Below, piece by piece: positions 10,521 to 21,618 of a stretch of DNA of 64,000 nt; the stretch's first letter is position 1; every line of letters starts with the position of its first letter. A program made the position numbers and the translations under genes. Under the pieces are notes generated by a model, which saw only the letters and a list, made by a program, of their open reading frames with translations, had not been told where the DNA came from and ran no database searches. This stretch comes from Xylaria sp. FL1777 (taxonomy: Eukaryota > Ascomycota > Sordariomycetes > Xylariales > Xylariaceae): positions 620,001 to 684,000 of the forward strand of contig MU400507.1 in the NCBI GenBank assembly GCA_022578965.1, written 5' to 3'.

Positions 10521-12964
10521 TCACTCTATCCGCCAGCAAGCAGTTTCTTCCACCACCCCTGAACCCTCAATCACCTTCGCGCCCACGATGTCGTAAATCG
10601 GCATCTCAGCAAGGCCCGACGCTACGTGGTGCAGCGTCGGCAGGGTCTGCCAGTCCCCAGCGTCGAACGTAATGGCTGCCTTCGTGGAGCTTTGCACCGA
10701 TTTGACCTCAGGGGCTCGCGCGCGTGGGATGACGCAGGCGTACTCCGCATCTGCCTTGCCCGGCTGGCCCACGGCCGGAATGTATCTGTATGTTAAAATA
10801 TCAGAGTAGTCGACGTCGTCATCGTCTTCCGCGTCTAGATCGCCGGTCTCGAGACTATCTACTTTAAGGTCGAAGAACTGGATTCCTCGCCAGGACGCAA
10901 CTAGACGATACGAATCTGGCTTGTGGGTGACGTCCATTTGGCAGTGGACCTTGCCCATGCCGAGCTCGTCCAGGTCAGATGCCACAGGGTCCGCGAACAG
11001 GACCGCTAGGTACGTGCCGACGATGGAGGACCCGTCTTGCCTCGTGTACTCGACGCCGGGGATGTAGAGCCCGCAGCGGTCGTAGCCACCTCCTGCCCCT
11101 GGCCACGACTTGTCCCCGAACGTTGTGGCGGATATGCTTGCTGTGCATACTGTGGCTGGATGTCTGAACCTGAATGCACTTGTCGGGAAGAGTGTTTCTA
11201 GGTATGTTCGGGAGGTCTTGAATTTGACCGAGGCTGTTATGAACGTGCGTTCTGAGTAGCTCGGCGGCGGCAGTGCCGCTGTGGTACTGAATGTAAGGGG
11301 TATCCGCCAGGGTAAGGTGGGATATTTAGATAATAGCCATCTCTTGAACATGTTTGCTGAATTGTCGATCTCATCGTGGCCAAAATTATAGGCAGTGTAG
11401 GACATCACTAGCAAAGTTTTAGTCATTGTGCTTGTTTGGAAATAGGCTTTTTGGTGGGAAGGGGAGGGGGGCCTCACTCTCTATTTGGGGCTTTCCTTTT
11501 ATCCAGTCTTTCCCAGCTTGCCTTGAATACTCCTGAATCATATGTGCTCTCTCGTATCGAATGCTCTCATAGAGCCGCAGCCGCTCCGGTACGTCTGACG
11601 GGCGAGTCCCCTTTGGGAAAACAGTCCCTAATGCTGCGGCGTCTTCAATGGCTTGACCCGCACCTTGCCCCTGATCTGTTCAAGAGATAAGAATAAGAGG
11701 ATTGCTCGCATGTGTATGGATGGACAAGACTCACGAGGCGTGAAGGGGTGTGCCGCATCACCCAGAAGAGCGAGTCTTGACCTCGTCCACGAGGGCAGCT
11801 TCTCCATATCTAGCAGCTCCCAGACTTTAAGATCCGACTCACCAACCTTGCTTATCAGTCGCTTGAGGCCAGGGTCAAAATCTTCGAACACCTTGAGTGC
11901 TTGCTCAATAGAACCCTGTTTATCCCACGCTGTTCACACATCAATAAGCACTTCGTGACTCTTCCAGTTGGCAAAGGATTCACTCACCATCATGTTGGGT
12001 GGCATGGGACTCGCTGTCCGGGTGGATGCAGACGAAGTTCAAGGTCTCATTGTGGTTACAAGGATACATGACAACTCGCCTATCTGCTCCGTACCAAATT
12101 GTCAGAACGTTGTCTTTCTCTACCAGTGGAGCAGTGAGAGGGTCCTCCAGTGCAATCTTCTTCTGTAGGAGAAATCGAAACGCGGCTTTTCCCGAACTGA
12201 AAAGACGTGGTGGTTGTTTGCCATGGACGAACCTTCTCGTTCGAGACTTGGATTTTTGTTAGTTTTGGTACACTGATACAGTAACTTTGGATAGTGGTTA
12301 ACTCACATAGACTCCATCCGCTCCAATGATCATATCAGCAGTAATAGAGGTCCCATCTTCCAGGGTCACTATCCCGGCGTCGGCGTCGACGTCGACGGCT
12401 TTGCTAGCATTTCTTATAACCGCAGGTATACCCGGACCAGCTTTGCTGGTAGCCGCTTCTTTGAGGCTGCTGTGGAGCGCAACTCGGTGAACTAGATGCC
12501 ATGGGTGCTGCCACATCTTATTCGGGGCGGTCAGGTCGACATCTCTGATGACCTCTCCCGTGAAACTCCGCTCTATCAATCCGTCTGCACTGGTGGCCCC
12601 AAAGGTTTCGGCTAAAAGTCCCCATCGACGGAGGACGCCATTGGAATTGGGGGCTAGATGGACTGCGGCGCCCATCTCACTCGCTGATTCTGATTGCTCG
12701 TACAGCTGTTTGAATACACATTAGTCTTTAAATGTTTGTCGAGAGGAAGCTATATAGATCTGTACATACCTCAACTTCATGGCCCTGACGACGAAGGGCA
12801 ATGGCTGCAGAAAGTCCACCTATACCGGCACCAATGACAGCGACCTTCAAAGGGTGGGGGTAATCATGTATGGGAGGGTTCCCCGGCGATGTTCCGTTGA
12901 CGATCATCTTGGCAGAAGCGTGATTGTCAGCCGGTTCTATCTTGACTACGGAAGGCATTGCCAC
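10521..12964 (-). CDS. FAD-dependent monooxygenase fused to an acetoacetate-decarboxylase-like domain
   Basis: Minus-strand exons 12964-12770, 12705-12307, 12246-11988, 11929-11735, 11675-11478 and 11407-10521 give 710 residues. All five introns (58-70 nt) keep frame. Residues 1-415 are a salicylate-hydroxylase-type flavin monooxygenase, with the dinucleotide motif GAGIGG at 45-50, GADGVY at 193-198 and the flavin motif GDAAHPFTP followed by HQGQGAGQAIEDAAAL. Residues 416-710 match the acetoacetate decarboxylase beta-barrel family and include ELGMGK, whose lysine aligns with the Schiff-base lysine of bacterial enzymes. The fusion depends on the last intron (GTGAGG donor, ACTAAAAC branch region, GCTAG acceptor), and the join reads GKPQIEMMSYTAYNFGHDE. 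Without it, the two halves would appear as separate genes. The substrate is unknown. The divergent dehydrogenase and the transporter suggest a shared pathway. Confidence 0.9.
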
Positions 12965-13090
12965 GTTCTAATATAATTGGCCTCACCTACAACGTGTACG
13001 AAGTACTGATAACGGGGCCGACGAAGCAAGCTCAACACAGACCGACATAACGAGAAACTCGGGAACAAAAAACTCCCGTCCTGAAGTGGA

Positions 13091-13096
13091 TATATA
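13091..13096 (-). promoter_or_regulatory. Possible TATA box of the monooxygenase-fusion gene
   Basis: On the minus strand the sequence reads CTTATATATCC, about 127 bases upstream of the proposed start at 12964. Position and composition fit a TATA box, but many fungal genes lack one and the site is short. Confidence 0.35.
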
Positions 13097-14023
13097 AGTC
13101 AGGTCCCTGGAGCGCTTAAGCACCTAGAAAGAGTACTGAGCGGCATGCTGCGTTGGAACCAGGCCAACTAAGGCATTGATCCGACTGCCTGGAGTCCATG
13201 TCGTGACCCTACCTAGGCATCCTGGAACCGAGAAAATGGCTTTATCGGCTCGGATTCAAACGCGAGGTGTAACTATTCGCCGGAGCTACGCAGTATAGAA
13301 TGTTGAAGATCCACATAGGCTCAGATTCTCTGGTATAGGGTTAGGGATGGTCCCCCACCTCCCGAGGAGCGACGGCAGGAAGAAAGTCGGGTGCATATAA
13401 CGATGCCCGTTAGCGTAATATTAGGAATGCCTAGAACCTTGGGACAGTAGTGCAGCGTGCGTTGGTAGAGACGATAGGCCCTTTGTGTATATGGAACCTC
13501 CCCTTGTCTCCTGTAGAGGGGGTATCAATATGACTGCATATCTCGGCCGAACCAGCTGCTGTGCTCGGCTCCCACCATACGAGTACGCATGTATTATGAG
13601 AAGCAACTGATGGAAGGCATATTCATGGTCCTTTTTGTTCCTGAAATTCCAACTCGGTGTCATCATTTCTTGGTTTCATAATCTGATTATGTTTCTCTTT
13701 AAGTTACGATGATTTATATATATTTTTTTTAATCCGCTCCGTTAAATGAAACGCAGAATGAAACCTACGATACATAATGTGAACGACTGGTGGTGTGATC
13801 GATACTCCTAGGTTAGGTAGTACGTGTGTATATATATATCTGGAGATGTTCGGCCTTGAGCGAGGGACTTGAGATCTCGGAGATAAATAATTCGCCTTGG
13901 AATAAGGGGAGCGAAACGGAGTCTCTCCAGCCCCGCGGCTTTCCCCCAAGAGATCCCCCCCTTTCTGGGGTTGTCTATTGTAGGATTGTAGGGTAGTAGA
14001 CGCCTCGCTTTTTGCCGGGGCTT

Positions 14024-14059
14024 CTGATTCGCCGCACTTGACCTATTAGGTCGAATCAG
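14024..14059. repeat. Nested small inverted repeat
   Basis: Outer arms CTGATTCG (14024-14031) and CGAATCAG (14052-14059) enclose the near-palindrome GACCTATTAGGTC (14040-14052). The two pairings overlap by one base. The site lies about 180 bases upstream of the dehydrogenase start, so it could be an operator. That is an inference only. Confidence 0.45.
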
Positions 14060-14239
14060 GTTAGCTGCACAGGTATTAGTGCTTACCGCCCGCCTAGCAG
14101 TGCTGACTTAGTACAGGAGGTTTTATTTCTCCCGTTCTAGAAGCCCATGCTGCTATATGGTCCCAATCTTCCTCGTGATGGTCGCATCGCTAGCCCTCCC
14201 ACAATCCTGGTGCGTACAACGCCAGACCGCAACCCCCAG

Positions 14240-15439
14240 ATGGCGTCCATCTCAACCCCTGTCGCCTTGATAACGGCGGGCAGTGCTGGACTCGGCGCCG
14301 CTGCGGCCCGACTTTTCGCCCAGCACGGGTACCGCGTGGTTGTCAACTACAGCAATAACGCAGAGCGCGCGAACCAGCTCCTCGAAGAGCTGCCGGGATT
14401 ATCGTCGCTGTCGAGGGACGCTGCGGCCGGGAGCGGGAGTGGGAGCGGCAGCAGCGATGGGAAGGAGAACTTCGCCGTCATCAAGGCGGACCTGGGGAGC
14501 CGCGAAGAGATCAACAGACTGGTCCGAGAAACGGTCGAGCGCTTTGGGCGGCTCGATGTGCTGTTCTCGAACGGCGGCTGGACGAGAGTGAGGGGCCTGG
14601 AGAGCCTCGAGGAGAATTGCTTCGAGGAGGAGTGGGATCGCGCCTTTAACATGAACGTCAAGTCGCATCTGTGGCTTATGCATGCCGCAAAGAAGCACCT
14701 CGAAGAGACCGAGGGTGCCTTCGTCACGACCGCGTCGGTGGCTGGCGTTGTCCACAGCGGCAGCTCGTTGGTATGCATGAGCAGTCCCTCTTGCAGGCGC
14801 CACGACGCCGGGGTCAGGTCTTTCGACTAACTGTAGAACTAACATGCATAGGCGTATTCGATTACGAAAGCCGCGCAGCTACATCTTGTCAAGGCTCTGG
14901 CCGTCGTAAGTGCTCCGTGGCCTATTGGCGTCTCTGTGTCAGTGGCCGTTGTAACGCGTAATGCTATTGTATTGTCGATGTGTTGGGACTTTAGGCTAAT
15001 TAGTATATCCAAGATGGCGGCCCCCAAGATCAGGGTGAACAGCGGTAAGAAATTAGTTTAATATGTCTTTTTCGTTTCATGTTTTCATTCTCATTTCGTT
15101 TATTTCTTTTCTTTGTTTTGCTCTGGTTGATGTCAGTGCGCGTGGCCCCCCTTCCGGCTACATTCATGCATCACACGCTCCCACACTTCCCAAGTGCTCA
15201 CAGGCCACGCTCGGGAAGGTTGTTAGGTACTGACTCTGAGTAATGCAGTGTCCCCAGGACTTCTGCTTACCCAATGGGCAGAGCGGTTCACAGATGAGCA
15301 GAAAGAAGCGCACCGACAAAAAACGACGCTCAAGCGTATTGTGACTGTCGAAGATGTTGCAGAACAAGTCCTTACTTTTGCTCGAAGTAAAAGTACAACG
15401 GGTGTCAATGTTGTTATGGACGCGGGCTTTATCTTATAG
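14240..15439 (+). CDS. Short-chain dehydrogenase/reductase
   Basis: Exons 14240-14770, 14852-14905, 15014-15044 and 15249-15439 give 268 residues, a normal length for a classical SDR. The nucleotide-binding motif is TAGSAGLG at 12-19, a variant of TGxxxGxG with Ala at the first Gly. A Ser/Gly run (GSGSGSGSSDG) interrupts the region before the acidic cofactor-loop motif KADLGS. The active-site segment reads TTASVAGVVHSG and then YSITK (Tyr179, Lys183), restored by joining exons 1 and 2. The C-terminal part reads KIRVNSVSPGLLLTQW and ends in GVNVVMDAGFIL, typical of the family. A start at 14147 would add 31 residues in frame; I prefer 14240 because the SDR fold begins directly after it. The third intron, 204 nt, is long for this window. 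The role is probably oxidation or reduction of a product of the divergent monooxygenase, by context. Confidence 0.9.
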
Positions 15440-15489
15440 ACAAGTCCTATGGCTTCGGTATCCGGTGATGAAATAATAACTTTTGGGCC

Positions 15490-17546
15490 CTATTCTCCGA
15501 CCTCTCTATCGCTCGTCCAGTGGATGTATGATATCAGTCTCCATTTCCAGGTCTGGTGGCGGAGAGAGCTTCCCCAGAAGTAAAGAGGGATCCAAAACAA
15601 CAATACACCGGCGGAAATAGCTGCCATTATGCCGAAAGCGTTCATATAGCCCGCTTCCGCTACCCATGGATTTGTGTAAAACGACAGTAGAAATCCGAAC
15701 AGAGCTGCGAAATCAAACTTAGTAACATGTTACGTAGCTGGTCGTAACGACGGATGACTGGACTTACACTTAAACCCTAGAACGGTTAGGGTGACTTCGC
15801 CTGCTATGGGACGGTAGGAATCAATGACATATACTAAGCAGATATTGGTAGCTTGCGTGATTGAGAAATTCACTTGGCAAAATATTAGTCCTGCTCGCTC
15901 CAATCGCCAGGAGCTAGGATACTACTCACATAGACCGAGGCCGATGGTCGGGCAGATCCAATGCAGCTTTTTCTGGATTCCTACGCCATATAGGATTAGG
16001 GAGAGTGGTGTGGTGATAAGCGATAGGGCTATTGTAGGCAGACGCATTTCGGGGTCTCGTATGCCACCGTTACGCCTAGTAAACCAGTCGGCTATCACAT
16101 CGCCCAGCTGACCTCCAGCTGGAATGCCGATAAGCGAGCCAAGTATAGCTGATATAAACGCAAGGCCGACTTGCCAGGCCTGAAAATCGTATGCGTCTGA
16201 GTAAGCCACTGCAACATTCGATGTAACAGCTACTACAAAGCCAATGGTGACAGACTGGACTAAAGAAGCCCACAAGACGGATGGCAGTAATATTACCCCA
16301 AGGGGCCGAAAGAACATCTTAGCCAGGCTCTCCTCAGTCAGTGTTCCATTAAAAATCCTTAGGTTCTGTAAATAAGACTTCTTCGGTGGAAACGTGGTTG
16401 ACGATTCTGTAGTGTATATCTCCGTGCCTTGTTTCCCCGGATCGTGAGCCTCAATCAACGGTTCGCCATCTCTACTGAAAGCAGTTTCGGGAAAGGTGAA
16501 GATGAGCAGGAGAAATACGAGACCGATGAGGGCGGCCGCGGTTTGGTATATAACCGGCCACGGATGATCTTTCACGATGAGCCTGACAAAATATGTCGTT
16601 AGAGGAGCGCGTCGAAACTGTTACAGATGCAGACTTACCCATCGATCAGGATCCCAAAGGCTACGCCAATGGATAAGAACGATGTATAGAGAGCCATGAT
16701 AGTTCCTCGTTCGTGGAGAAAAAAGATATCCTATAAATAAATATAAACCCTTTAGTATCTGTGAATATGTTATCTTCCACAGCTTAAGAAATCAACGAAC
16801 TGCAATAGTCAGGGGGGCAAGCGCTTCTGCAGCCCCGGACCCGAAGCCCAAGAGAATCCGGCCGACTAAGAAAGCGGCGAAGTGCCTCTCAAAGATAAGC
16901 CACAATACGGCGGCAAAATAGATGGCATAGCTTAGGATGTAGACCGGCCGCCGGCCGTACTTGTTGGCAAGAGGAACCCAAATAAAATTGCTCGTTCCCT
17001 GTTGAAAGACAAAGGTAAGTACTAGACCTGGATAGGGTGGGAACGGAGGGAAGAGAAGCGTTTATATACTAACCTGCGCAAGGGCCGTAGTAGTGAAGAA
17101 GTATGCCACCCGAGAAACCGAGTAACTAGGATCTGCACCCGGGAAGAAGTCTATTGCGGTTGCGACGATAGCTATCGTGGGACCTTTCACACACTTAGTA
17201 GGAACTCGAGAATATAGCTCCATACAGAGCTTCGATTGCTAGGAGATCTTACCAGCCGCGAGAAAGTTACACACTAGCATACCAAGGCATACAACAGTAG
17301 CTATGTAGAATTTATAAGCTTGGCTCCTGACTGGAAGTTAGTTGATTGAGGACAGGATACACGAAGGACGGTGATACGTTACCAGCGAAGAGGATCATTG
17401 GGATCACTGGATGGCTTTGGTATTAGGATGACTTCATTGGTGTGGCGGTCTCGCAGACGGACGTTCCCGAGAGCTTCTCTCTTCTGCCCGCCCATCTGGA
17501 CGCCGGATATGTGGTCATTTTTGGCATTGGGATCTGGACCAAACAT
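15490..17546 (-). CDS. MFS transporter, fungal HOL1-like/drug:H+ antiporter type
   Basis: Eight minus-strand exons (17546-17383, 17326-17253, 17183-17074, 16998-16801, 16730-16639, 16582-15930, 15872-15768, 15704-15490) give 536 residues, and all seven introns (56-75 nt) keep frame. The polar N-terminus ends in DPLRWSQAYKFY, a form of the DPLNW signature seen in this family. The first six-span half contains the MFS loop motif NKYGRRPVYI and GRILLGFGSGAAEAL. A central cytosolic loop with FTFPETAFSRDGEP separates the halves. The second half has the HOL1-type loop RRNGGIRDPEMRLP and ends with SFYTNPWVAEAGYMNAFG. It should sit in the plasma membrane and move a small molecule, perhaps a pathway substrate or product. 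Its stop is 50 bp from that of the convergent dehydrogenase. Confidence 0.93.
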
Positions 17547-20264
17547 GGCGGTGATGTGGTTCTCGGGTGTATCCAGAGCCTAGGTGTGTAAGCAACGGGG
17601 CTATAGCGCACCGTAAGTGGGCTTTAGACGCCGGTGGGATAGAGCGGATCTGCCAACCAATATACTGCGGAGTTGGACGAACCGTGGCAGGCCCGAAGAA
17701 GTAGGAGTGTGCTAGGCGCGGCCAGCCTCCTCTAATTGCTTGTTGCTTGTTGCTTTGTTGATCTGATCTGACAAACCCCGTGTTTCTTCTCAATGACTTG
17801 ATTTCACCGCACTTCTCACGAAGGTTATAGGAACAACCCAATGGAGTATCGTCGATAGAATTCCTGGTGGTTGTGGGTGAGGAAGTTAGCTAGTTTGAAT
17901 AAATTTCGAAAGTAACCAGTCAAAGAGGTTCAGGTGTCGGTGTGCTTACCAACAAAAACCAGTAGCATGTAGCTCCGTTATCTCCTCGGACGTATAGGAA
18001 TTTGTCCAGTCATTTCCTCCGCAATTGGAGGGAAGGATTGCGTCCTGTTTATATGCACAGTCAACTATGCTCTGAGGAGTGATGGGTGGGTGACAACGGC
18101 TCGTCACTCAGGTCTTTTCTCCCTTCCCTCAAGTCTATCACGGAACCAAGTCAAGTCTAACCTCAGTGCTTCACGCGTGGTATCCTGTATGGCCGTGATT
18201 TAGAAGTCGGCAAAGTCGGTGATTACTTTATAGGTATGAGTGAGATCTACTTGGTTTGGTTTATCTATCTCCGGCGAGCATTTGCTACAGTTGGTGACTG
18301 CACATGACTCGACATGCCAATGGCGAACGGCGCCACACAATTATAACATTGGGTTCAAGGGTTGGGGGCGGCATCATGTACGATAGTCTACGCAGAATGC
18401 AGCGGGAGTTGGCAAGTGGCATTACCAACTGCAAGATGCGAGATGCGAGATGTGAGTAGTTTCTGGTTGTAATTGCGTGGCTGAGACTATCTTCATTTGC
18501 CCTGGCCTTGGCTGGCTGGGGTTCTGGACCAGTAGGGCTTAGTTCAGTACCAAAGGTACTAGATTGCTCTAGCGTCTGTCTTCTCTCTGCACTTAGTCGG
18601 TACGGCTGAGACGCTCATTAAGAGAAAGGCCTAAGAGATGAGAGAGCGGTTAGGTGTTGTGTAGTTGTGCATGAGTTAGTATATCATCTGGACCAACTAA
18701 CACGAATTTGTCCCCTGTCTAGTAGATTGAGTTAGCCCGAGACTTAGACAGCACTAGATGGGCCGTACTAGATTACTTTGATTGAGACTTCTGTTTCTCG
18801 TCTATACCCGGTGTTAGCGTCATCATGGTTTTGATGTCGCAAATAGCTTCAATGCCGTCCCAGAGTGTTTTGCATTGTTTTCGTGCCCTAGTGTAGTATA
18901 CAACTTTTCCATTCCCTTGGGTTAGCGAGAAAAGACGGTTCGGTATCCTCCGTAAGTCTGTGCTCATCTGGACACTGCGTGATCTCTCGAATTAGAGGCG
19001 ACGTGATTGGTCGGCCTTATACAAAACAAAGCGTACGGACGCGCGGATGTTGTAGTAGAACATACGCAGTCTAGCTGGCATCCAAACTAACCTACAGGTA
19101 GCTTAGATGCCAAGCTGTAGCCTGCATCAGTTACACTTGCCATTTATATACCGGTGCATAACAAAGGGGACCTGCTGACGTTGTGTTGTCTAGCACAGTC
19201 CTATCTGTCTGTCAGCTTGAACCCTTTGGTGTTTAAGTGCAGGTAGTGTTGTAAAGGTGAGGAATAACGAGTTGCCTAAACGAGGAACTGCGTTTTCGTC
19301 AACCGAGACGTCATCTGCAATGCAACCAATGAGGGCCGTATCTGACATGTGCCACTTAAGTGCTTCCGGCTATCGTGTTGTACCTATTGAATGCGAGGTA
19401 CTACTTAAGTATGTTTACTACAGCTAACCTACCGAGCCTACCACTTGAGGTATGGCGGTAATTCGTTACGTACGTACATATAACATATAAGAATGGTATG
19501 CACTTATTTATTAGTAAATTATTCACTACTTGCAGTCGTGTATGAAACCTCGACGGGTACTTGAAGATGAACATGCATGAGGTGGATTTCGGTGTGTGTC
19601 AATGGTACAACTTATGTGAGGTACCTACTCTACATAGATAGTACCTCCTTAGTATGTACGTACTGCGTATGAGATTCGGACATTGCTGCGACGTGATCTC
19701 GCAATGGTTGACCTCCTTGTAACGAAGGGCAAGGACGCGTTGACATCTCTTTATTTGGTCTAGACACCACCACTATTCTAGGCTTGGCACCGTGGGATGA
19801 AACGCCATCCTCCGTTTTATCGCCGCTGGATTTTTGGGTGTGCCGACAATATAGCCAAATACCTAATAGGTACGCTGGAAGCACGTCTTCAATGTTAAAC
19901 TAGAGTACCTATCTGTAGAGCACCTACTGCATACCTAAGGTAACGAACGGTTGATCCGGTTAACAGTTTTGTTGGACTTGCTGGGTATGTATGTTATATT
20001 TTTGAGTTTATAACTACCTAGGTAAACTCAATTAGATTTAACTTATGTATTACTTTGATTACTTATATGCATCTGCAGTATAGACAACTACTTAGCACAC
20101 AAGCTGTCTGTCTCGTAATAATGGTCTCCCTTTAATCTTCTACCTGAACTACCTAGTCGTTGAACTTTGGACCTGATAATTGCTTAAAAGTTTGCTTGAA
20201 GATATATGTGTATCTCAAGAGCTAGCACACTTACTACATTATAAGCAAGGAACGCGGGTTAAGT

Positions 20265-20290
20265 ATTACCTACCTCACTAGGTAGGTAAT
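20265..20290. repeat. Perfect inverted repeat, 11-bp arms
   Basis: ATTACCTACCT (20265-20275) and AGGTAGGTAAT (20280-20290) are perfect reverse complements around a 4-base loop. The arms are built from the TAGGTA word that is common in spacers of this window. Confidence 0.85.
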
Positions 20291-20753
20291 GTGAAGGACA
20301 GTATCATATACACAACCTACTGCGTTTGCGTAGGTATTCCTCCCTTTGCGGACTATCAGTGTAGGCAATCTATCTCTCCTACAAGATACACATACATACA
20401 CGTACAGGTAGGTATTAATATCCACTCCGTCATCCCATTTCGTTATCCCACATTACCTAGCGTACGGTGTAGTAGTATCGAAGCTACAGTAGCTACCCTA
20501 TTGGTGGTCAAGATCGAAGATCTCAAACACTACGTAAACCCAGTCCAGCTATGCACCAATTTGTAAGTCCTCAATGTAGAAAGCACTATTTAGACAGTTC
20601 GATTGTTTACCCATATGTACTGCGTATGCACCTTGGTCTTCTAATACCTCAGCTTACCACACACTACTCCCTATTGTCTGTTATAACTGTTTTATATCAA
20701 CAACACGAGTCAATAGGGCCAGTGGGAACCATAAAACTCTATACAAAGATCCT

Positions 20754-20783
20754 GTTAGTAACTAGCTGTAGCTAGTTACTAAC
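20754..20783. repeat. Perfect inverted repeat, 14-bp arms
   Basis: GTTAGTAACTAGCT (20754-20767) and AGCTAGTTACTAAC (20770-20783) pair perfectly around two bases. Weaker outer symmetry follows, with CCAGTG near 20719 and CACTGG near 20784. No downstream poly-T or tRNA-like feature is present, so a terminator or RNA role is not supported. It may be a short fold-back insertion remnant. Confidence 0.85.
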
Positions 20784-21618
20784 ACTGGGAATTTATTGGT
20801 TACAGCTCTTTGAAGGTGTTTACTTAAGGGCAACGGCCAGTCAGTCCAACGTGGATAAGGTAGGTTCTGTGCCAAGAGTGCGCTACTGTACCGGCGGGGG
20901 CCGGTTCCCAATCCGTCCAACACATCGTGGCCGGCCCGGTTTCCTGCCCTTGATCATGACTAAAACACAAATGTATGAGTCGGTATGTAGCCCCTGCAAC
21001 TTACGGGTAGGTACGTAGTACTTGCTGCGTGCTGCGTACGCTATGCTGGGGACTGTGGAGGAGGGATCTAGTGCTCGTCAGAAAGATCCCCAGGCTAGTC
21101 CAGTATCGTACACTACGAGCAGCAGACTTCGAGGAGGGTATATCTACCTATGCGTAGCTACCTACCTAGGTAGTTTAGTATACCTACACCACCTGCTGTA
21201 ATGCATGTCACATACCTAGGCACTAGGTATGCCTACCTATGCCTACCTGGTATACATGTACATACATTACCAACGATTAATCCCGGTCTAGTATTTGCAA
21301 AGAACTCACCATCGCTCGGCCTCATTTTATCAATTGGTTGTCAACTACCTGTCAACTACCTTAGACGTATGTTCCAGCAAAGTGAATGGCCATCTCACAC
21401 ACGATATACACACGATATACGCCCAACATCGCAGACCACTCCTTCACTGCACGCCGGCGGCGGTGATGTATCTTACTTGAATGCGTGGCCACGCCATTGG
21501 CAGCTAAATGATGAGTTCAGCCGACAGAACTAGATACTACGTAGCACCACGATCCGTCTCCTTCAACCTGAATCCGTAGTCGCGGGGATCTGGCGAGAAG
21601 CTCTGGGCGTTCTTCCTC

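Larger units (their letters stand above)
12965..14239. other. Shared upstream region of the divergent monooxygenase and dehydrogenase genes
   Basis: This 1.27-kb region lies between two divergent starts and should contain both promoters. A TATA-like site for the monooxygenase side is listed separately. A small nested inverted repeat lies at 14024-14059: CTGATTCG pairs with CGAATCAG, and GACCTATTAGGTC sits between them. The latter could be a cruciform or a dimeric regulator site. Short open frames here are not supported as genes. Confidence 0.55.
17547..21618. other. Long gene-poor spacer
   Basis: This 4.1-kb stretch separates the transporter from the transcription factor. No open frame in it has recognisable motifs or consistent splice partners. 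It contains many TAGGTA/TACCTA words, especially at 19380-20290 and 21000-21260, two perfect hairpin-forming inverted repeats listed separately, and a short GC-rich patch near 20890-20945. A frame near 19630-19884 on the minus strand has a short hydrophobic start and a polar tail but is not supported as a gene. Confidence 0.55.

Noticed and set aside
11408..11430. ATGACTAA stop/start overlap as translational coupling
   Set aside because: Such coupling is not expected in fungal nuclear genes, and the sequence is the branch region of a well-formed intron.
10521..11477. A free-standing 318-residue acetoacetate-decarboxylase-like protein starting at 11477
   Set aside because: Its first codon is GTG and coincides with the intron donor GTGAGG. 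Splicing to 11478 restores a family-like junction, so the domain is the C-terminal half of the fusion protein.
13333..13349. Telomere-like TAGGGTTAGGG
   Set aside because: Fewer than two repeat units, located in a promoter region.
14024..14060. tRNA-like T-loop GGTCGAATCAGG
   Set aside because: One base is missing from the box B consensus and no cloverleaf can be formed. It is explained by the small inverted repeat.
19630..19884. Minus-strand open frame with a hydrophobic start and polar tail
   Set aside because: No family resemblance, no splice signals that extend it, and it lies in TAGGTA-rich spacer.
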